In this document: positions 34,039-41,995 of the stretch, piece after piece | Layout: each line of letters opens with the position of its first letter | Numbering within the stretch: the stretch's first letter is position 1 | Source of the DNA: Pararobbsia silviterrae | Lineage (GTDB): Bacteria > Pseudomonadota > Gammaproteobacteria > Burkholderiales > Burkholderiaceae | Assembly: GCF_003628125.1 (NCBI RefSeq) | Contig: NZ_RBZU01000008.1 | Location: forward strand, 1-59,616 | DNA: 59,616 bases | Direction: 5' to 3' | Notes under the pieces: model-generated | Seen by the model: only the letters and a program-made list of their open reading frames with translations | The model's database searches: none | Told to the model about the DNA's origin: nothing | Translations under genes and position numbers: made by a program

Positions 34039-35046
34039 ATGACTGGTGGTTTAGCGCGTCTGGTCGCGCGATGGTGTGTCCCGGCGTGCCTGATGGTGTT
34101 TGTCCTCGCCGGGTGCGGCCTGTTCGAGCATCCGTCCGCACCGATCGTCGAAGTGCCGCCATGTCCGGCATCGGACGCCTGCGTCGAGACCGTCCCCGAA
34201 CCCGCATCCGAGCCCGTCGCGGTCGTCGAGCCGCCCCCCGAGTCCGAAGAGCCGCCGGAATCGCCGCAGCACCCCCGCAAGCCGCGACGCGTCGCGCCCA
34301 AGCCGCAACCGGCACCGGCGCCTCCGCCGCCCGTCGTCGCGCCCGCGCCACCGCCTCCGCCGCCGCTCGTGACCGTCAAACGTCTCGCTCCCGAACAGTC
34401 GCACGGCGTGCTCGACACCGAAGTCCAGCGTCCTGACGGCAAGGTGATCGGCCGCGTCATCGATATGGTCGTCAACGCGAAGGGGCAACCCGATCAGATC
34501 GTCGTCAATTTGAACGGTTTCCTCGGGGTCGGCGACCGCAAGATGAATTTCCCGCTCGCCGCGTTCCGGTTCAACGGAACCGTCGCGCGCAAAGTGCCGA
34601 TCACGCTGACGCTGCCGTCGGGCGCGCCCCCCTCGGCGGCCGAGGCGAAGCCGAAGGCGCAAGCCGAGGCTCCCGGACCGCTTGCGCTCACGATGTCCGA
34701 CTCGAAGGCGCTCCGAAAGGACGGCGACCGCGTCGGCCGTGTCGTCGATGTCCTTATCGACGGCGCCGCGCAGCCGCAGGCCGTCATCCTCGACGTCAGC
34801 AATTCGATCGGTCATGACGTCAGGAACATTGCCGTCTCGTGGTCTGCCCTGATGTTTGTCGATAAGGATCACGAACTGTCGCTGCGGCTCGATATGAGCG
34901 ACGCGCAGATCAAGGCTTCGCCCTCGTATCAGGCCGACAAACCGGTCGACGCCGTCACGCCCGTGGCCCAGCCCGCAAGCGCGGCCGCGCCGCCGGCAGG
35001 CGCCTCCGCGGTCGATACGGCTTCCTCAACACGCTCGCCTAAATAA
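34039..35046 (+). CDS. lipoprotein with two PRC-barrel-like domains
   Basis: A 335-residue lipoprotein. The signal ends in lipobox VLAGC (Cys about 26). A long Pro/Glu/Ala-rich linker (about 35-110, with PAPPPPVVAPAPPPPPP) is followed by two similar beta-rich modules: VLDTEVQRPDGKVIGRVIDM, then NAKGQPDQIVVNLNGFLGVG; and ALRKDGDRVGRVVDVLIDGA, then AVILDVSNSIGHDVRNIAVS. Both have the GxVxDxxxxxxG pattern of PRC barrels, which often bind ligands or partner proteins. The ATG at 34039 has GGGAG 9 bases upstream. The MFS transporter starts 3 bases after its stop, so the pair form an operon; its role may be to assist or sense for that transporter. Confidence 0.82.
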   Translation: MTGGLARLVARWCVPACLMVFVLAGCGLFEHPSAPIVEVPPCPASDACVETVPEPASEPVAVVEPPPESEEPPESPQHPRKPRRVAPKPQPAPAPPPPVVAPAPPPPPPLVTVKRLAPEQSHGVLDTEVQRPDGKVIGRVIDMVVNAKGQPDQIVVNLNGFLGVGDRKMNFPLAAFRFNGTVARKVPITLTLPSGAPPSAAEAKPKAQAEAPGPLALTMSDSKALRKDGDRVGRVVDVLIDGAAQPQAVILDVSNSIGHDVRNIAVSWSALMFVDKDHELSLRLDMSDAQIKASPSYQADKPVDAVTPVAQPASAAAPPAGASAVDTASSTRSPK

Positions 35047-35049
35047 AAC

Positions 35050-36288
35050 ATGGCTAATGCACGTAGTCTGCGAGCGCTCGACTGGCTGAATTTCTTCATT
35101 GCCGACGTACAAACGGGCTTTGGACCTTTCATCGCGTCGTACCTCGCCTCCAAGAAATGGACGCAAGGCGAAATCGGACTGATGCTCAGCGTCGGCACCG
35201 TGACCGCCATGGCGAGTCAGATCCCCGCGGGGATCCTCATCGATGCGCTTCCCGGCAAGCGCGGCGCGGCCGGTGTCGCGATTCTCGCGCTGATCTTCTG
35301 CGCATTGCTGCTCGGCATCAGCCCGACGTGGCTGCCTGTGCTGACCGCCGAAATCTTCCACGGGTTCGCGAGTTGCATGATCACGCCGGCCATCGCGGCA
35401 ATTTCATTCGCCCTCGTCGGCCGCATGAATCTCGGCGACCGGCTCGGACGCAATGCGCGCTTCGCATCGATCGGCAGCGCGATCGCCGCGACGCTCATGG
35501 GATTGTTCGGACAGTATGTGTCGATCCGCTCGATCTTCTGGCTTACGGCCGCGCTCGCCGTGCCGGCGCTCATCGCGCTGACCATGATCGAACCCGCGCG
35601 CGCGCCGATCCCCGCAGCCAAGGACCCCGCCGATGCAAAGCGTCATACCGCGCGGGACACATTGCGCGAACTTCTGCGTGACAAGCGGCTGCTGGTCTTT
35701 GCGCTCTGCGTGATCCTGTTTCACCTGTCGAACGCGGCGATGCTGAATCTCGCGGCCGGCGACGTGACTGCCCATATGGGCGACAACGTGCAGCTCGTGA
35801 TCGCTGCGTGCATCATCGTGCCGCAGATGGTCGTCGCCGCGCTGTCGCCGTGGGTCGGTCGCTCCGCGCAGAAATGGGGACGCCGGCCGATCCTGCTGCT
35901 CGGCTTTTCCGCGCTGCCGTTGCGGGCCCTGTTGTTCGCGGGGGTCAGCACGCCGTATCTGCTCGTGCCGGTCCAACTCCTCGACGGCTTGAGCGCGGCG
36001 GTGTTCGGCGTGATGCTCCCGCTGATCGCCGTCGACGTCGGCGGCGAGCGCGGGCATTACAACCTCTGTATCGGCGTATTCGGACTGGCGGCCGGCATCG
36101 GCGCCACGCTGAGCACCTCGCTCGCGGGCTTCGCGGCCGATCGGTTCGGCGACCGGATGGCGTTCATGGGGCTCGCCGCGGCGGGTGCGCTGGCCGTGCT
36201 GCTTGTCTGGGCCGCGATGCCCGAGACGCGCGACGGTAACGGCAACGGCATCAAAACACCCGAGACCGACCCCGCCATTGAGAACTGA
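35050..36288 (+). CDS. major facilitator superfamily transporter
   Basis: A 412-residue inner-membrane transporter with about 12 hydrophobic segments in two halves. The loop between segments 2 and 3 has AGILIDALPGKRG, a variant of the MFS motif A, and FAADRFGDR near the C-terminal half repeats it. Sequence style is that of drug/toxin or organic-compound exporters; the substrate is not predictable. It is coupled to the PRC-barrel lipoprotein upstream and converges on the hemolysin-III-like gene, with a strong hairpin between them. Confidence 0.9.
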   Translation: MANARSLRALDWLNFFIADVQTGFGPFIASYLASKKWTQGEIGLMLSVGTVTAMASQIPAGILIDALPGKRGAAGVAILALIFCALLLGISPTWLPVLTAEIFHGFASCMITPAIAAISFALVGRMNLGDRLGRNARFASIGSAIAATLMGLFGQYVSIRSIFWLTAALAVPALIALTMIEPARAPIPAAKDPADAKRHTARDTLRELLRDKRLLVFALCVILFHLSNAAMLNLAAGDVTAHMGDNVQLVIAACIIVPQMVVAALSPWVGRSAQKWGRRPILLLGFSALPLRALLFAGVSTPYLLVPVQLLDGLSAAVFGVMLPLIAVDVGGERGHYNLCIGVFGLAAGIGATLSTSLAGFAADRFGDRMAFMGLAAAGALAVLLVWAAMPETRDGNGNGIKTPETDPAIEN

Positions 36289-36309
36289 CGCGCCGCGGGC
36301 GCTTCAGTC

Positions 36310-36337
36310 GCATCGAGCATCGAGCATCGAGCATCGA
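36310..36337. repeat. four tandem 7-bp repeats
   Basis: Four exact copies of GCATCGA lie between the two convergent genes and next to the hairpin at 36347-36375. A 7-base period in non-coding DNA could vary in copy number by slippage. No function is evident. Confidence 0.7.
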
Positions 36338-36346
36338 TCAAGCGAA

Positions 36347-36375
36347 CATCGATCACGCCAGCGGCGTGATCGATG
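36347..36375. terminator. strong hairpin between convergent genes
   Basis: CATCGATCACGCC (36347-36359) and GGCGTGATCGATG (36363-36375) are perfect 13-bp arms with a 3-base loop. The right arm overlaps the last codons of the hemolysin-III-like gene. Position between two convergent stops suggests a bidirectional terminator, although no T-run follows. Confidence 0.6.
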
Positions 36376-37015
36376 CATACCCCGCGACCGCGGCGAAGTG
36401 ACAGACCGAGCCCGCGATGACGAATAGATGCCAGACGAGGTGGGCGAACTTGAATCGGCTGTCGAGCAGATAGAACACGACGCCGACCGTGTAGGCCACG
36501 CCGCCGGCCACGAGCCACGCAATGCCGGCCGCCGGCACATGCGCGAGCAAAGGTCGGATCGCGAACAACACAAGCCAGCCCATGAGCAGGTAGAGCGCCG
36601 TCGTGATGTACGGATGCGAGAGGACGTCGAAGCCCCGCATGACGACGCCGATCAGCGCAAGCGCCCAGACCGCGACGAGCAATGCCCATCCCCAGTCGCC
36701 GTGCAGCACGCCGAGCGTGAACGGCGTGTAGGTGCCCGCGATAAACAGATAGATCGCGCAGTAGTCGAGCTTCATGAAAATCTGCTTCGCGCGCCCGTCC
36801 GCGAGTCCGTGATAGATCGCCGACGTCATGTAGAGCGCCGACATCGTGATCGCATAGATGACGAGGCCGACGAGATCGGCCGTCGTTCCGGCATGGCGGT
36901 CGTCGAAGACGACGCGCACGAGTCCGATGATCCCAATCAGGCAACCTGCGCCGTGACTGATGCTGTTGGCGAGTTCTTCGCCGCGGGTTTGGGGGCGGGG
37001 GAGTGCGCGAGCCAT
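36353..37015 (-). CDS. hemolysin III / TrhA (YqfA-like, PAQR) membrane protein
   Basis: A 220-residue protein with seven hydrophobic segments of the hemolysin III family, related to eukaryotic PAQR receptors. Conserved metal-site residues are visible: SAIYHGLADG plus MKLDYCAIYLFIAGTYTPF, and AHLVWHLFV near the C-terminus. In bacteria the family is linked to membrane-fluidity homeostasis; hemolysis is not its general role. The ATG at 37015 is chosen; a TTG at 37063 would add 16 residues. Confidence 0.9.
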   Translation of the reverse strand: MARALPRPQTRGEELANSISHGAGCLIGIIGLVRVVFDDRHAGTTADLVGLVIYAITMSALYMTSAIYHGLADGRAKQIFMKLDYCAIYLFIAGTYTPFTLGVLHGDWGWALLVAVWALALIGVVMRGFDVLSHPYITTALYLLMGWLVLFAIRPLLAHVPAAGIAWLVAGGVAYTVGVVFYLLDSRFKFAHLVWHLFVIAGSVCHFAAVAGYASITPLA

Positions 37016-37227
37016 GGTGCGGTATGTCAAACGTGCGTCTGAATCGAATTCGTAAGGGCTCAATTGTCGCCAAGCCGCGTACGCTTGTCAGTACAGGGAC
37101 GCACGCAAGCCGGCTCAATAACCTTGCTTAAGAGTCGGGTATGAGCGGTCAAATCGACCGACCCTGATCGTGAATACCACGCGGACGCCCGCTGTTCAAA
37201 GGGATTCCGGTTTGGGTGTGTGCAAAC

Positions 37228-37251
37228 AAACGTCCCATTTAATGGGCGTTT
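37228..37251. promoter_or_regulatory. bulged 11-bp hairpin in a leader region
   Basis: AAACGTCCCATT and AATGGGCGTTT pair with one bulged T. On the minus strand it is followed by TTTG repeats and would look like a terminator, but no minus-strand gene runs into it. Its purpose is unclear. Confidence 0.35.
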
Positions 37252-37294
37252 GGGGCTCGGGACGCCCCCGGGTGTCGGCATTTATTGATGCCGC

Positions 37295-37300
37295 TATAAT
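37295..37300 (+). promoter_or_regulatory. -10 element of the transglycosylase gene
   Basis: A perfect TATAAT lies 28 bases before the ATG at 37328. No good -35 stands at 16-18 bases. GGCAT-N6-ATGCC (37277-37292) just upstream could be an operator. Confidence 0.5.
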
Positions 37301-37327
37301 CGCGGCTCCATAGGACTACGCCGAGTC

Positions 37328-37927
37328 ATGCGACGCATCCTTTGCCTGATGGCCCTCGCGCTTGGACTGAATCAGATTGCGCTCGCGGATCAACCCGAGC
37401 CGGTCGAATCGTCGTTGGCCGCGAAAACCGAGAAGGTATCGGCGCTGCTCGCCGAGCGGTTCGGCGTGGCGCGCGCGAAGGCCGACGAGATTGCCGATGC
37501 AGTGATGAAATCGGCGTCCAAGTATTCGCTCCCGCCCTCGCTGCTGCTTGCCGTGATCACCATCGAATCGCGTTTCCGGGAAAAGGCGCACGGCGCGAAT
37601 GGCGCGACGGGACTCATGCAGATCGTTCCGTCGTCGCATCGGCAACTGGTCAAGGGCAAGGACCTCACTGAACCGACGACCAACATCGAGACGGGCTCCG
37701 AGATCCTGAGCGGCTACGTCGACTCGGCCGGCGGCGATGTCGAGGCGGGTTTGCGCAGCTATGGCGGCGGCAAGAAGTACTCGACGAAGGTCAGTAATCA
37801 GGCCAAGGTTTTCGAGGCGAATCTCGGTGAAACGCAGCAAGCGTCGAGCCCCGATGCCGTGGGCAGCCAGGGCGATACGTCGTCGCCGTTGACCGTCGGT
37901 TCGCCCGTCTCGATCGATATCCACTAA
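37328..37927 (+). CDS. lytic transglycosylase (SLT domain)
   Basis: A 199-residue exported murein hydrolase. A signal peptide (MRRILCLMALALGLNQIALA) precedes an SLT domain at about 60-160 with the catalytic Glu in ITIESRFREKA and the block HGANGATGLMQIVPSSH. Such enzymes cut glycan strands, leaving 1,6-anhydro ends, in cell-wall turnover or to open room for envelope machines. The C-terminal 35 residues are low-complexity. It is a single gene with its own promoter. Confidence 0.9.
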   Translation: MRRILCLMALALGLNQIALADQPEPVESSLAAKTEKVSALLAERFGVARAKADEIADAVMKSASKYSLPPSLLLAVITIESRFREKAHGANGATGLMQIVPSSHRQLVKGKDLTEPTTNIETGSEILSGYVDSAGGDVEAGLRSYGGGKKYSTKVSNQAKVFEANLGETQQASSPDAVGSQGDTSSPLTVGSPVSIDIH

Positions 37928-38133
37928 CGTTTCATGCAGTCCCCGGCGCGATAGCGCCCGCAGCGTTCGCATCGCACGTACCATCGAGCCGCGCGACGAT
38001 CGTTGCTGCCTCGTATCTGAAACTGCCATAACAACAGATGCCGATCGGATGCCGAGCGTGCATGACGTGCGAATGTCGTGCGCGTGTCGACTGCCTCGAT
38101 GAGTGTGTTCGAGGCGTCGTTCGGCGCGTGCAA
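37924..38133 (-). CDS. possible small Cys-rich protein, unrecognised
   Basis: This minus-strand frame is open for 88 codons and looks protein-like, ending WYVRCERCGRYRAGDCMKR with a CxxC pair. The only usable start is a TTG at 38133 (69 residues). Its stop overlaps the transglycosylase stop convergently by 4 bases. No ribosome-binding site is evident and no family is recognised; it may be a relic or a chance frame. Confidence 0.25.
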   Translation of the reverse strand: MHAPNDASNTLIEAVDTRTTFARHARSASDRHLLLWQFQIRGSNDRRAARWYVRCERCGRYRAGDCMKR

Positions 38134-38363
38134 ACGGATCTCCGCGGCCGACGCCGTATCGTCCGCATCCCGTTGCGCCCCGTCGTGTTTCGGTCATGCC
38201 CCGACACGTCATCCCGTCACGCAACGTCTCGACGTTGGACACCAAAACGTAAGGGACCGACTGTTATACTCGCGCCGAAGTCATATTGAGATGAATGGCA
38301 CGACGATCGGATCGAAGACGCATCGGATGCGCGGATCGTCAGGCTTCATGCGTCGCCATAAAT
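38134..38363. promoter_or_regulatory. leader and promoter region of yfiRNB
   Basis: An extended -10, TGTTATACT at 38262-38270 (TGn before TATACT), is the clearest promoter element; transcription would start about 85 bases before the yfiR ATG. No good -35 is at the right distance, which fits extended -10 promoters. Confidence 0.5.
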
Positions 38364-38978
38364 ATGAAAACGTCGAAAGCGATCACGGACGGGGTCCCTG
38401 CCAGCGGTTTGAAAGCATCGTTTGAGCGGGTGGTGCGAGCAGCGCTCGCGATGACGCTCGTGTCGGCAACGTGCGCTTTCGCACAGACGCCGCCCAATTC
38501 TCCAAATCCTCCCGACGCCGCGACGCCGAACGACGCGAATGGCGCGGTGCGCCGCGCGGTATCGGGGATCGTCAGCTATACGCACTGGCCGAGCGGCTTG
38601 TCGAACGTCCGGTTGTGCGTCGTCGGGACGCCGCACGACTGGACGACCGCGGCGAGCGATACGACGCTGCCGTTTGCGCCTCCGACCTCGATCAAGGCAC
38701 GCCTTGTCACGGACGACGCTTTGCCGACGCAGTGCGATGCGGTGTATGTCGGTGCGCTGTCCGACGCCGAGCGCGGCGATCTGTTCGCGCGCATCGCAGG
38801 CCACCCGATCCTGACGATCGATGAAAACGATCGCGCCTGCACGAAGGGCGCGATGTTCTGCATTCATGTCGACGACGTGCGCGTGTCGTTCGATATCAAT
38901 CTCGACAGCATCTCGCGAGGCGGCGTCCGCGTGAGCCCGAGAGTGTTGGAACTCGCGCGCAAGCTGGGCACGCCATGA
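38364..38978 (+). CDS. yfiR: YfiR-family periplasmic repressor of a diguanylate cyclase
   Basis: A 204-residue exported protein of the YfiR (DUF4154) family, known to bind and inhibit the periplasmic part of YfiN. The signal region (about 15-45) ends CAFAQ. The domain starts RAVSGIVSYTHWPSGLSNVR, then LCVVG. Four cysteines are visible in the mature chain, the last pair as CTKGAMFC, matching the disulfide spacing described for Pseudomonas YfiR. The ATG at 38364 is chosen over an upstream start at 38295, which adds a charged tail before the signal. Its stop overlaps the yfiN start (ATGA). Confidence 0.85.
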   Translation: MKTSKAITDGVPASGLKASFERVVRAALAMTLVSATCAFAQTPPNSPNPPDAATPNDANGAVRRAVSGIVSYTHWPSGLSNVRLCVVGTPHDWTTAASDTTLPFAPPTSIKARLVTDDALPTQCDAVYVGALSDAERGDLFARIAGHPILTIDENDRACTKGAMFCIHVDDVRVSFDINLDSISRGGVRVSPRVLELARKLGTP

Positions 38979-40264
38979 ATCAGGACACGACATCGGCTTC
39001 CGTTCTGCGGCAGGGCGGCTCCGTCCCCGCTGAGCAAGGACGCGATACGTCCCTGCGCGGCGTGTTGCGGCGGACCTACGCGCGCTTCGCCGTGCTCGCG
39101 ATTTCCACGGCGGCGATTCCGCTGATTCTCGTCGCATGGATGGCGTTGCGTGCGTATGCGGACGACAACTTGCATCTCGTGGCACGCTCGCTTGCGTATA
39201 CGGCCGAGGCCGCGGTCGTGTTCGGCGACAACGCCGCCGCGCACGATGCGATCGCGCAGATCGCGCCGCTCGAAGATGTCGATCATGTCCGCGTGACCGA
39301 TCTGCATCACCGCCCGCTCGCGCAATGGGACGATACGTCGCGTGGCTCGATTCCGTTTCTGACGCGCCTCGCGTCGCTTGCCCTGCCGCCGCCCGTCGTT
39401 TTGCCGATCACGCACGGCGGTGCCGTGGTCGGGTATCTCGAGGTACACGGCCGCGGACGGCAGTTTGCATTGTTCGTCTGGGGCGGCGTCGCGGGCGTGC
39501 TCGGATGCGTGCTCGTGACCATCTGCGTCGGCGGCCTGATCGCGAAACGCATGCATGGCGACATCGTCGCGCCGTTGCGTGAGCTTGCCGACGTCGCGTA
39601 CGCGGTGCGTCGCGAGCGCTCGTTCGACCGACGCGTGGGGCCGACGCCGATCGTCGAATTGCGCGAGCTCGGAGACGACTTCAACGCGTTGCTCGACGAG
39701 TTGGAGATTTGGCAGCACTCGCTGCGCGAACAGAACGCGACGCTGAGTCATCAGGCCAATCATGACGCATTGACCGGCCTGCCCAATCGCGCGTACTTCG
39801 AGTTTCTTCTGCACGACGCGATCGAGAAAGCGCGTGCCGGAAACCGCAAGATCGCCGTGCTCTACATCGACAGCAATCGCTTCAAGGAGATCAACGACAC
39901 GCTGGGTCACGACGCGGGCGACGCCGTGCTCGTCGCGACCGCGATGCGGCTTCGGGGGCCTTTGCGAAGGGGCGATGTCGTCGCGCGTTTGGGCGGCGAC
40001 GAATTCGCCGTGATGCTCGACGATATGCAGGACGGCACGGCGGCGTTCGACGTCGCGAAGGCGCTGCTCGATGCGACGCGCGCGCCGATTCCGCTGCCCG
40101 ACGGTTCATCGGTCGCGACGTCGATCAGCCTGGGCATCGCGTGGTTTCCGGATCACGGCGGCGATGTGGCAAGCCTGCTGCGTGCGGCCGATACGGCGAT
40201 GTATCGCGCGAAGCGCGCGGGCGACGGCGCGTGGCGTGTCGTGGATATCGAAGACGCGGCATAG
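38975..40264 (+). CDS. yfiN: YfiN/TpbB-like diguanylate cyclase
   Basis: A 429-residue inner-membrane enzyme that makes c-di-GMP. Order: cytoplasmic N-terminus, membrane span (about 40-60), periplasmic CHASE8-like domain (about 60-165), second span (about 168-188), HAMP (about 190-245) and GGDEF domain (about 265-425). The active-site motif is intact (GGDEF in VVARLGGDEFAVML), with an inhibitory I-site RRGD five residues before it, so the enzyme should be active and product-inhibited. It is translationally coupled to the YfiR gene and followed by the YfiB gene, the usual order of the biofilm-controlling YfiBNR system. Confidence 0.92.
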   Translation: MNQDTTSASVLRQGGSVPAEQGRDTSLRGVLRRTYARFAVLAISTAAIPLILVAWMALRAYADDNLHLVARSLAYTAEAAVVFGDNAAAHDAIAQIAPLEDVDHVRVTDLHHRPLAQWDDTSRGSIPFLTRLASLALPPPVVLPITHGGAVVGYLEVHGRGRQFALFVWGGVAGVLGCVLVTICVGGLIAKRMHGDIVAPLRELADVAYAVRRERSFDRRVGPTPIVELRELGDDFNALLDELEIWQHSLREQNATLSHQANHDALTGLPNRAYFEFLLHDAIEKARAGNRKIAVLYIDSNRFKEINDTLGHDAGDAVLVATAMRLRGPLRRGDVVARLGGDEFAVMLDDMQDGTAAFDVAKALLDATRAPIPLPDGSSVATSISLGIAWFPDHGGDVASLLRAADTAMYRAKRAGDGAWRVVDIEDAA

Positions 40265-40289
40265 ACGCGTCGGCAGGGCCTGTTGTGAA

Positions 40290-40318
40290 GGTGGGGAAGG
40301 TGGTGAGGGTGGGGGAGG
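40290..40318 (+). repeat. G-rich tract between yfiN and yfiB (possible G-quadruplex)
   Basis: GGTGGGGAAGGTGGTGAGGG continues as TGGGGGAGG: several G-runs on the mRNA-like strand, in the 130-base gap between yfiN and yfiB. In RNA it could fold into a two- or three-layer quadruplex. Chance G-richness is possible. Confidence 0.45.
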
Positions 40319-40394
40319 ATCGAGTCCCCGGTATGCGATAAGCATTGCGGGTCTCGATCGGGAGTGGGGCGGATACGTCCAAGCGGGGAAGACC

Positions 40395-40928
40395 ATGTAC
40401 ACGCATTCAGTATTGCCGTCCGGACGCTGCGCGATCCGGCGCTTCTCAAGCCGTGCGCTGTTCGGCGCGGTGCTCGTTGCCTGCGCGCTCGCGGGGTGCC
40501 AGACAGCGCCGCCGCGCGTCGGGTTGTCGCAGAGCCAGCTCGCGGCGCTCGAACAAGCGGGTTTCCGTCAGACCGACGACGGATGGGCGCTCGGCCTCAA
40601 CGATCGCGTGCTGTTCGATTCGGACAAGTTCGAACTGCGTAGCGACGCGAAGGCGACGATCGAGCGTGTCGGGCAGAGCCTGCTCAAGGTCGATCTCACG
40701 CATGTGCGTGTCTATGGCTACACGGACGCGACAGGCGGCGACGAGTACAACGACAAGCTATCGAAACGTCGTGCCGACGCGGTCGGCGATACGCTCGCCG
40801 AAGTCGGCATGCCTCGCGAAGGCATCACGACGTTCGGCGAAGGCAAGCGCAATCCCGTTGCGGACAACGGCACGCCCGAGGGGCGCGCGCAAAACCGCCG
40901 CGTGGCGATCGTGATCCCGACACCCTGA
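40395..40928 (+). CDS. yfiB: YfiB-like OmpA-family lipoprotein
   Basis: A 177-residue outer-membrane lipoprotein. The signal ends at lipobox ALAGC. The OmpA peptidoglycan-binding domain follows (about 60-175): RVLFDSDKFELRSDA, VYGYTDATGGDEYNDKLSKR, GKRNPVADNGTPEGRAQNRR. YfiB is known to sequester YfiR at the outer membrane and so release YfiN. The ATG at 40395 is chosen because the signal begins there. The operon is complete without other genes. Confidence 0.9.
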   Translation: MYTHSVLPSGRCAIRRFSSRALFGAVLVACALAGCQTAPPRVGLSQSQLAALEQAGFRQTDDGWALGLNDRVLFDSDKFELRSDAKATIERVGQSLLKVDLTHVRVYGYTDATGGDEYNDKLSKRRADAVGDTLAEVGMPREGITTFGEGKRNPVADNGTPEGRAQNRRVAIVIPTP

Positions 40929-40959
40929 GACCGATCGCGCACGCGGACCGCGCGCACGA

Positions 40960-41247
40960 TCAGCCTTTTGACTTGATGTGCGCGATGGTCCTGTTGCGCT
41001 CGGCTTTTGCCTGTGCCACGGCTTTCTTGTAGTCGGCGTCGGCCGCGCTCTCGATGCGGTCGAACTCATGCTGGGCGACCGCGACTTCCTTCCGGTATGC
41101 CTGATTCGCGGCCTGGATCGCGTTGCGTTGCGTGACGAACGGGTCTGCATTCGCGCTTGCGTCGGCTGCATACGCGAGCGGGATCGAGCCCGGAAGCGCG
41201 AGATACGTCGCGCCGAGTGCGAGTGCCGTAAAGACTGCGTGTCTCAT
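40960..41247 (-). CDS. small secreted helical protein, paralogue A
   Basis: A 95-residue exported protein: signal peptide with AYA cleavage site (about 1-27), then a single long charged helix. It shares a clear pattern with the protein at 41996-42286: DPFVxxRxAIxAANxAY, then a V-A-rich heptad region and an ER-x3-I-x3-K end. No domain is recognised. It lies convergent to yfiB and carries the element GCGCGCTAACGA 114 bases upstream, as does the locus of its paralogue. Confidence 0.75.
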   Translation of the reverse strand: MRHAVFTALALGATYLALPGSIPLAYAADASANADPFVTQRNAIQAANQAYRKEVAVAQHEFDRIESAADADYKKAVAQAKAERNRTIAHIKSKG

Positions 41248-41360
41248 TTGACGATCCTCCTCGACCGTGTGAATCGATATCGATGCTCATGCGCCTGGAT
41301 TGTCGCGGGTCGATCGATATTGCAGAAATCGTTTTCTTCGAATCGATGCCGTTTCTCAAA

Positions 41361-41372
41361 GCGCGCTAACGA
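41361..41372. promoter_or_regulatory. GCGCTAACGA element, copy 1
   Basis: GCGCGCTAACGA occurs here, 114 bases upstream of paralogue A on the minus strand, and again at 43200-43211; a third copy (GTGCGCTAACGA) is at 43111-43122. All have the same orientation relative to the minus-strand genes. Confidence 0.5.
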
Positions 41373-41544
41373 ACCCTTGCATCTGCGAAAGAAAGCCGTT
41401 GATATTCCGGACCCCGCATGAAATTTTATGGGTGTACGCCAAGCCGCGCGTGCGCGGCGATCGCGATGTGCCGCGTCGGTCGACGCGATCGACGCAAATG
41501 GATCGCGTGGCATCGGACGCGTTGCGCGACTCAAGGAGACGCAC

Positions 41545-41949
41545 ATGGCCCACGCGGCAGACGAATTGCCCACCGTGGTTCGACGCATGGAAGCGGGCCG
41601 CATGCTGCTTGCGGGCGCGACGGTCAGGGATGTCGCCGCCGCGCTGCACATCTCGCCAGGCACCGTGCGCCGGTATCAAGTCATCGTCCAGGCCGGCGGT
41701 CTCGACGCGCTGAAACTGCTTGGCGTCGGCGGTCGCGTATCGGCGCTCGATCGCGATGCGCTCGACTGGATCGCGGCGGCGCTGACCGGATCGGCGCGCG
41801 TTCATGGGTTCGATACCGATGCGTGGACGAATGCGCGTCTGCGCGCCGTGATCGAAGCCCAATTCGGTGTGCGTTACTCCCGCGTGTACATATGGCAGAT
41901 CGCGACCAATCTCGGGCTCGGGCACTGCCTGACCAAATCGAAGCGGTGA
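41545..41949 (+). CDS. winged-helix DNA-binding protein, IS630-transposase-N-terminus-like
   Basis: A 134-residue protein. The ATG at 41545 has AAGGAG 6 bases upstream. A helix-turn-helix is clear (AGATVRDVAAALHISPGTVR at about 30-49), followed by a second winged-helix-like part (ARLRAVIEAQFGVRYSRVYI, about 95-114). This two-HTH layout is that of IS630/mariner-type transposase N-termini, but no catalytic DDE domain follows, so it is either a domesticated regulator or a transposase remnant with its own good translation start. It lies between the two paralogous secreted-protein genes. Confidence 0.7.
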   Translation: MAHAADELPTVVRRMEAGRMLLAGATVRDVAAALHISPGTVRRYQVIVQAGGLDALKLLGVGGRVSALDRDALDWIAAALTGSARVHGFDTDAWTNARLRAVIEAQFGVRYSRVYIWQIATNLGLGHCLTKSKR

Positions 41950-41995
41950 GCGCCACGCGCGTCTGATGCGCACCGCCGTGGCGCGCATCGCAGGG

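Larger units (their letters stand above)
37016..37327. other. divergent intergenic region, TrhA-like and transglycosylase genes
   Basis: About 310 bases with no gene. It holds a long hairpin (37228-37251) and the promoter of the transglycosylase. Confidence 0.45.

Noticed and set aside
37228-37251. Intrinsic terminator on the minus strand
   Set aside because: The structure fits, but no minus-strand gene runs into it from the right, so it is kept only as an unexplained hairpin.
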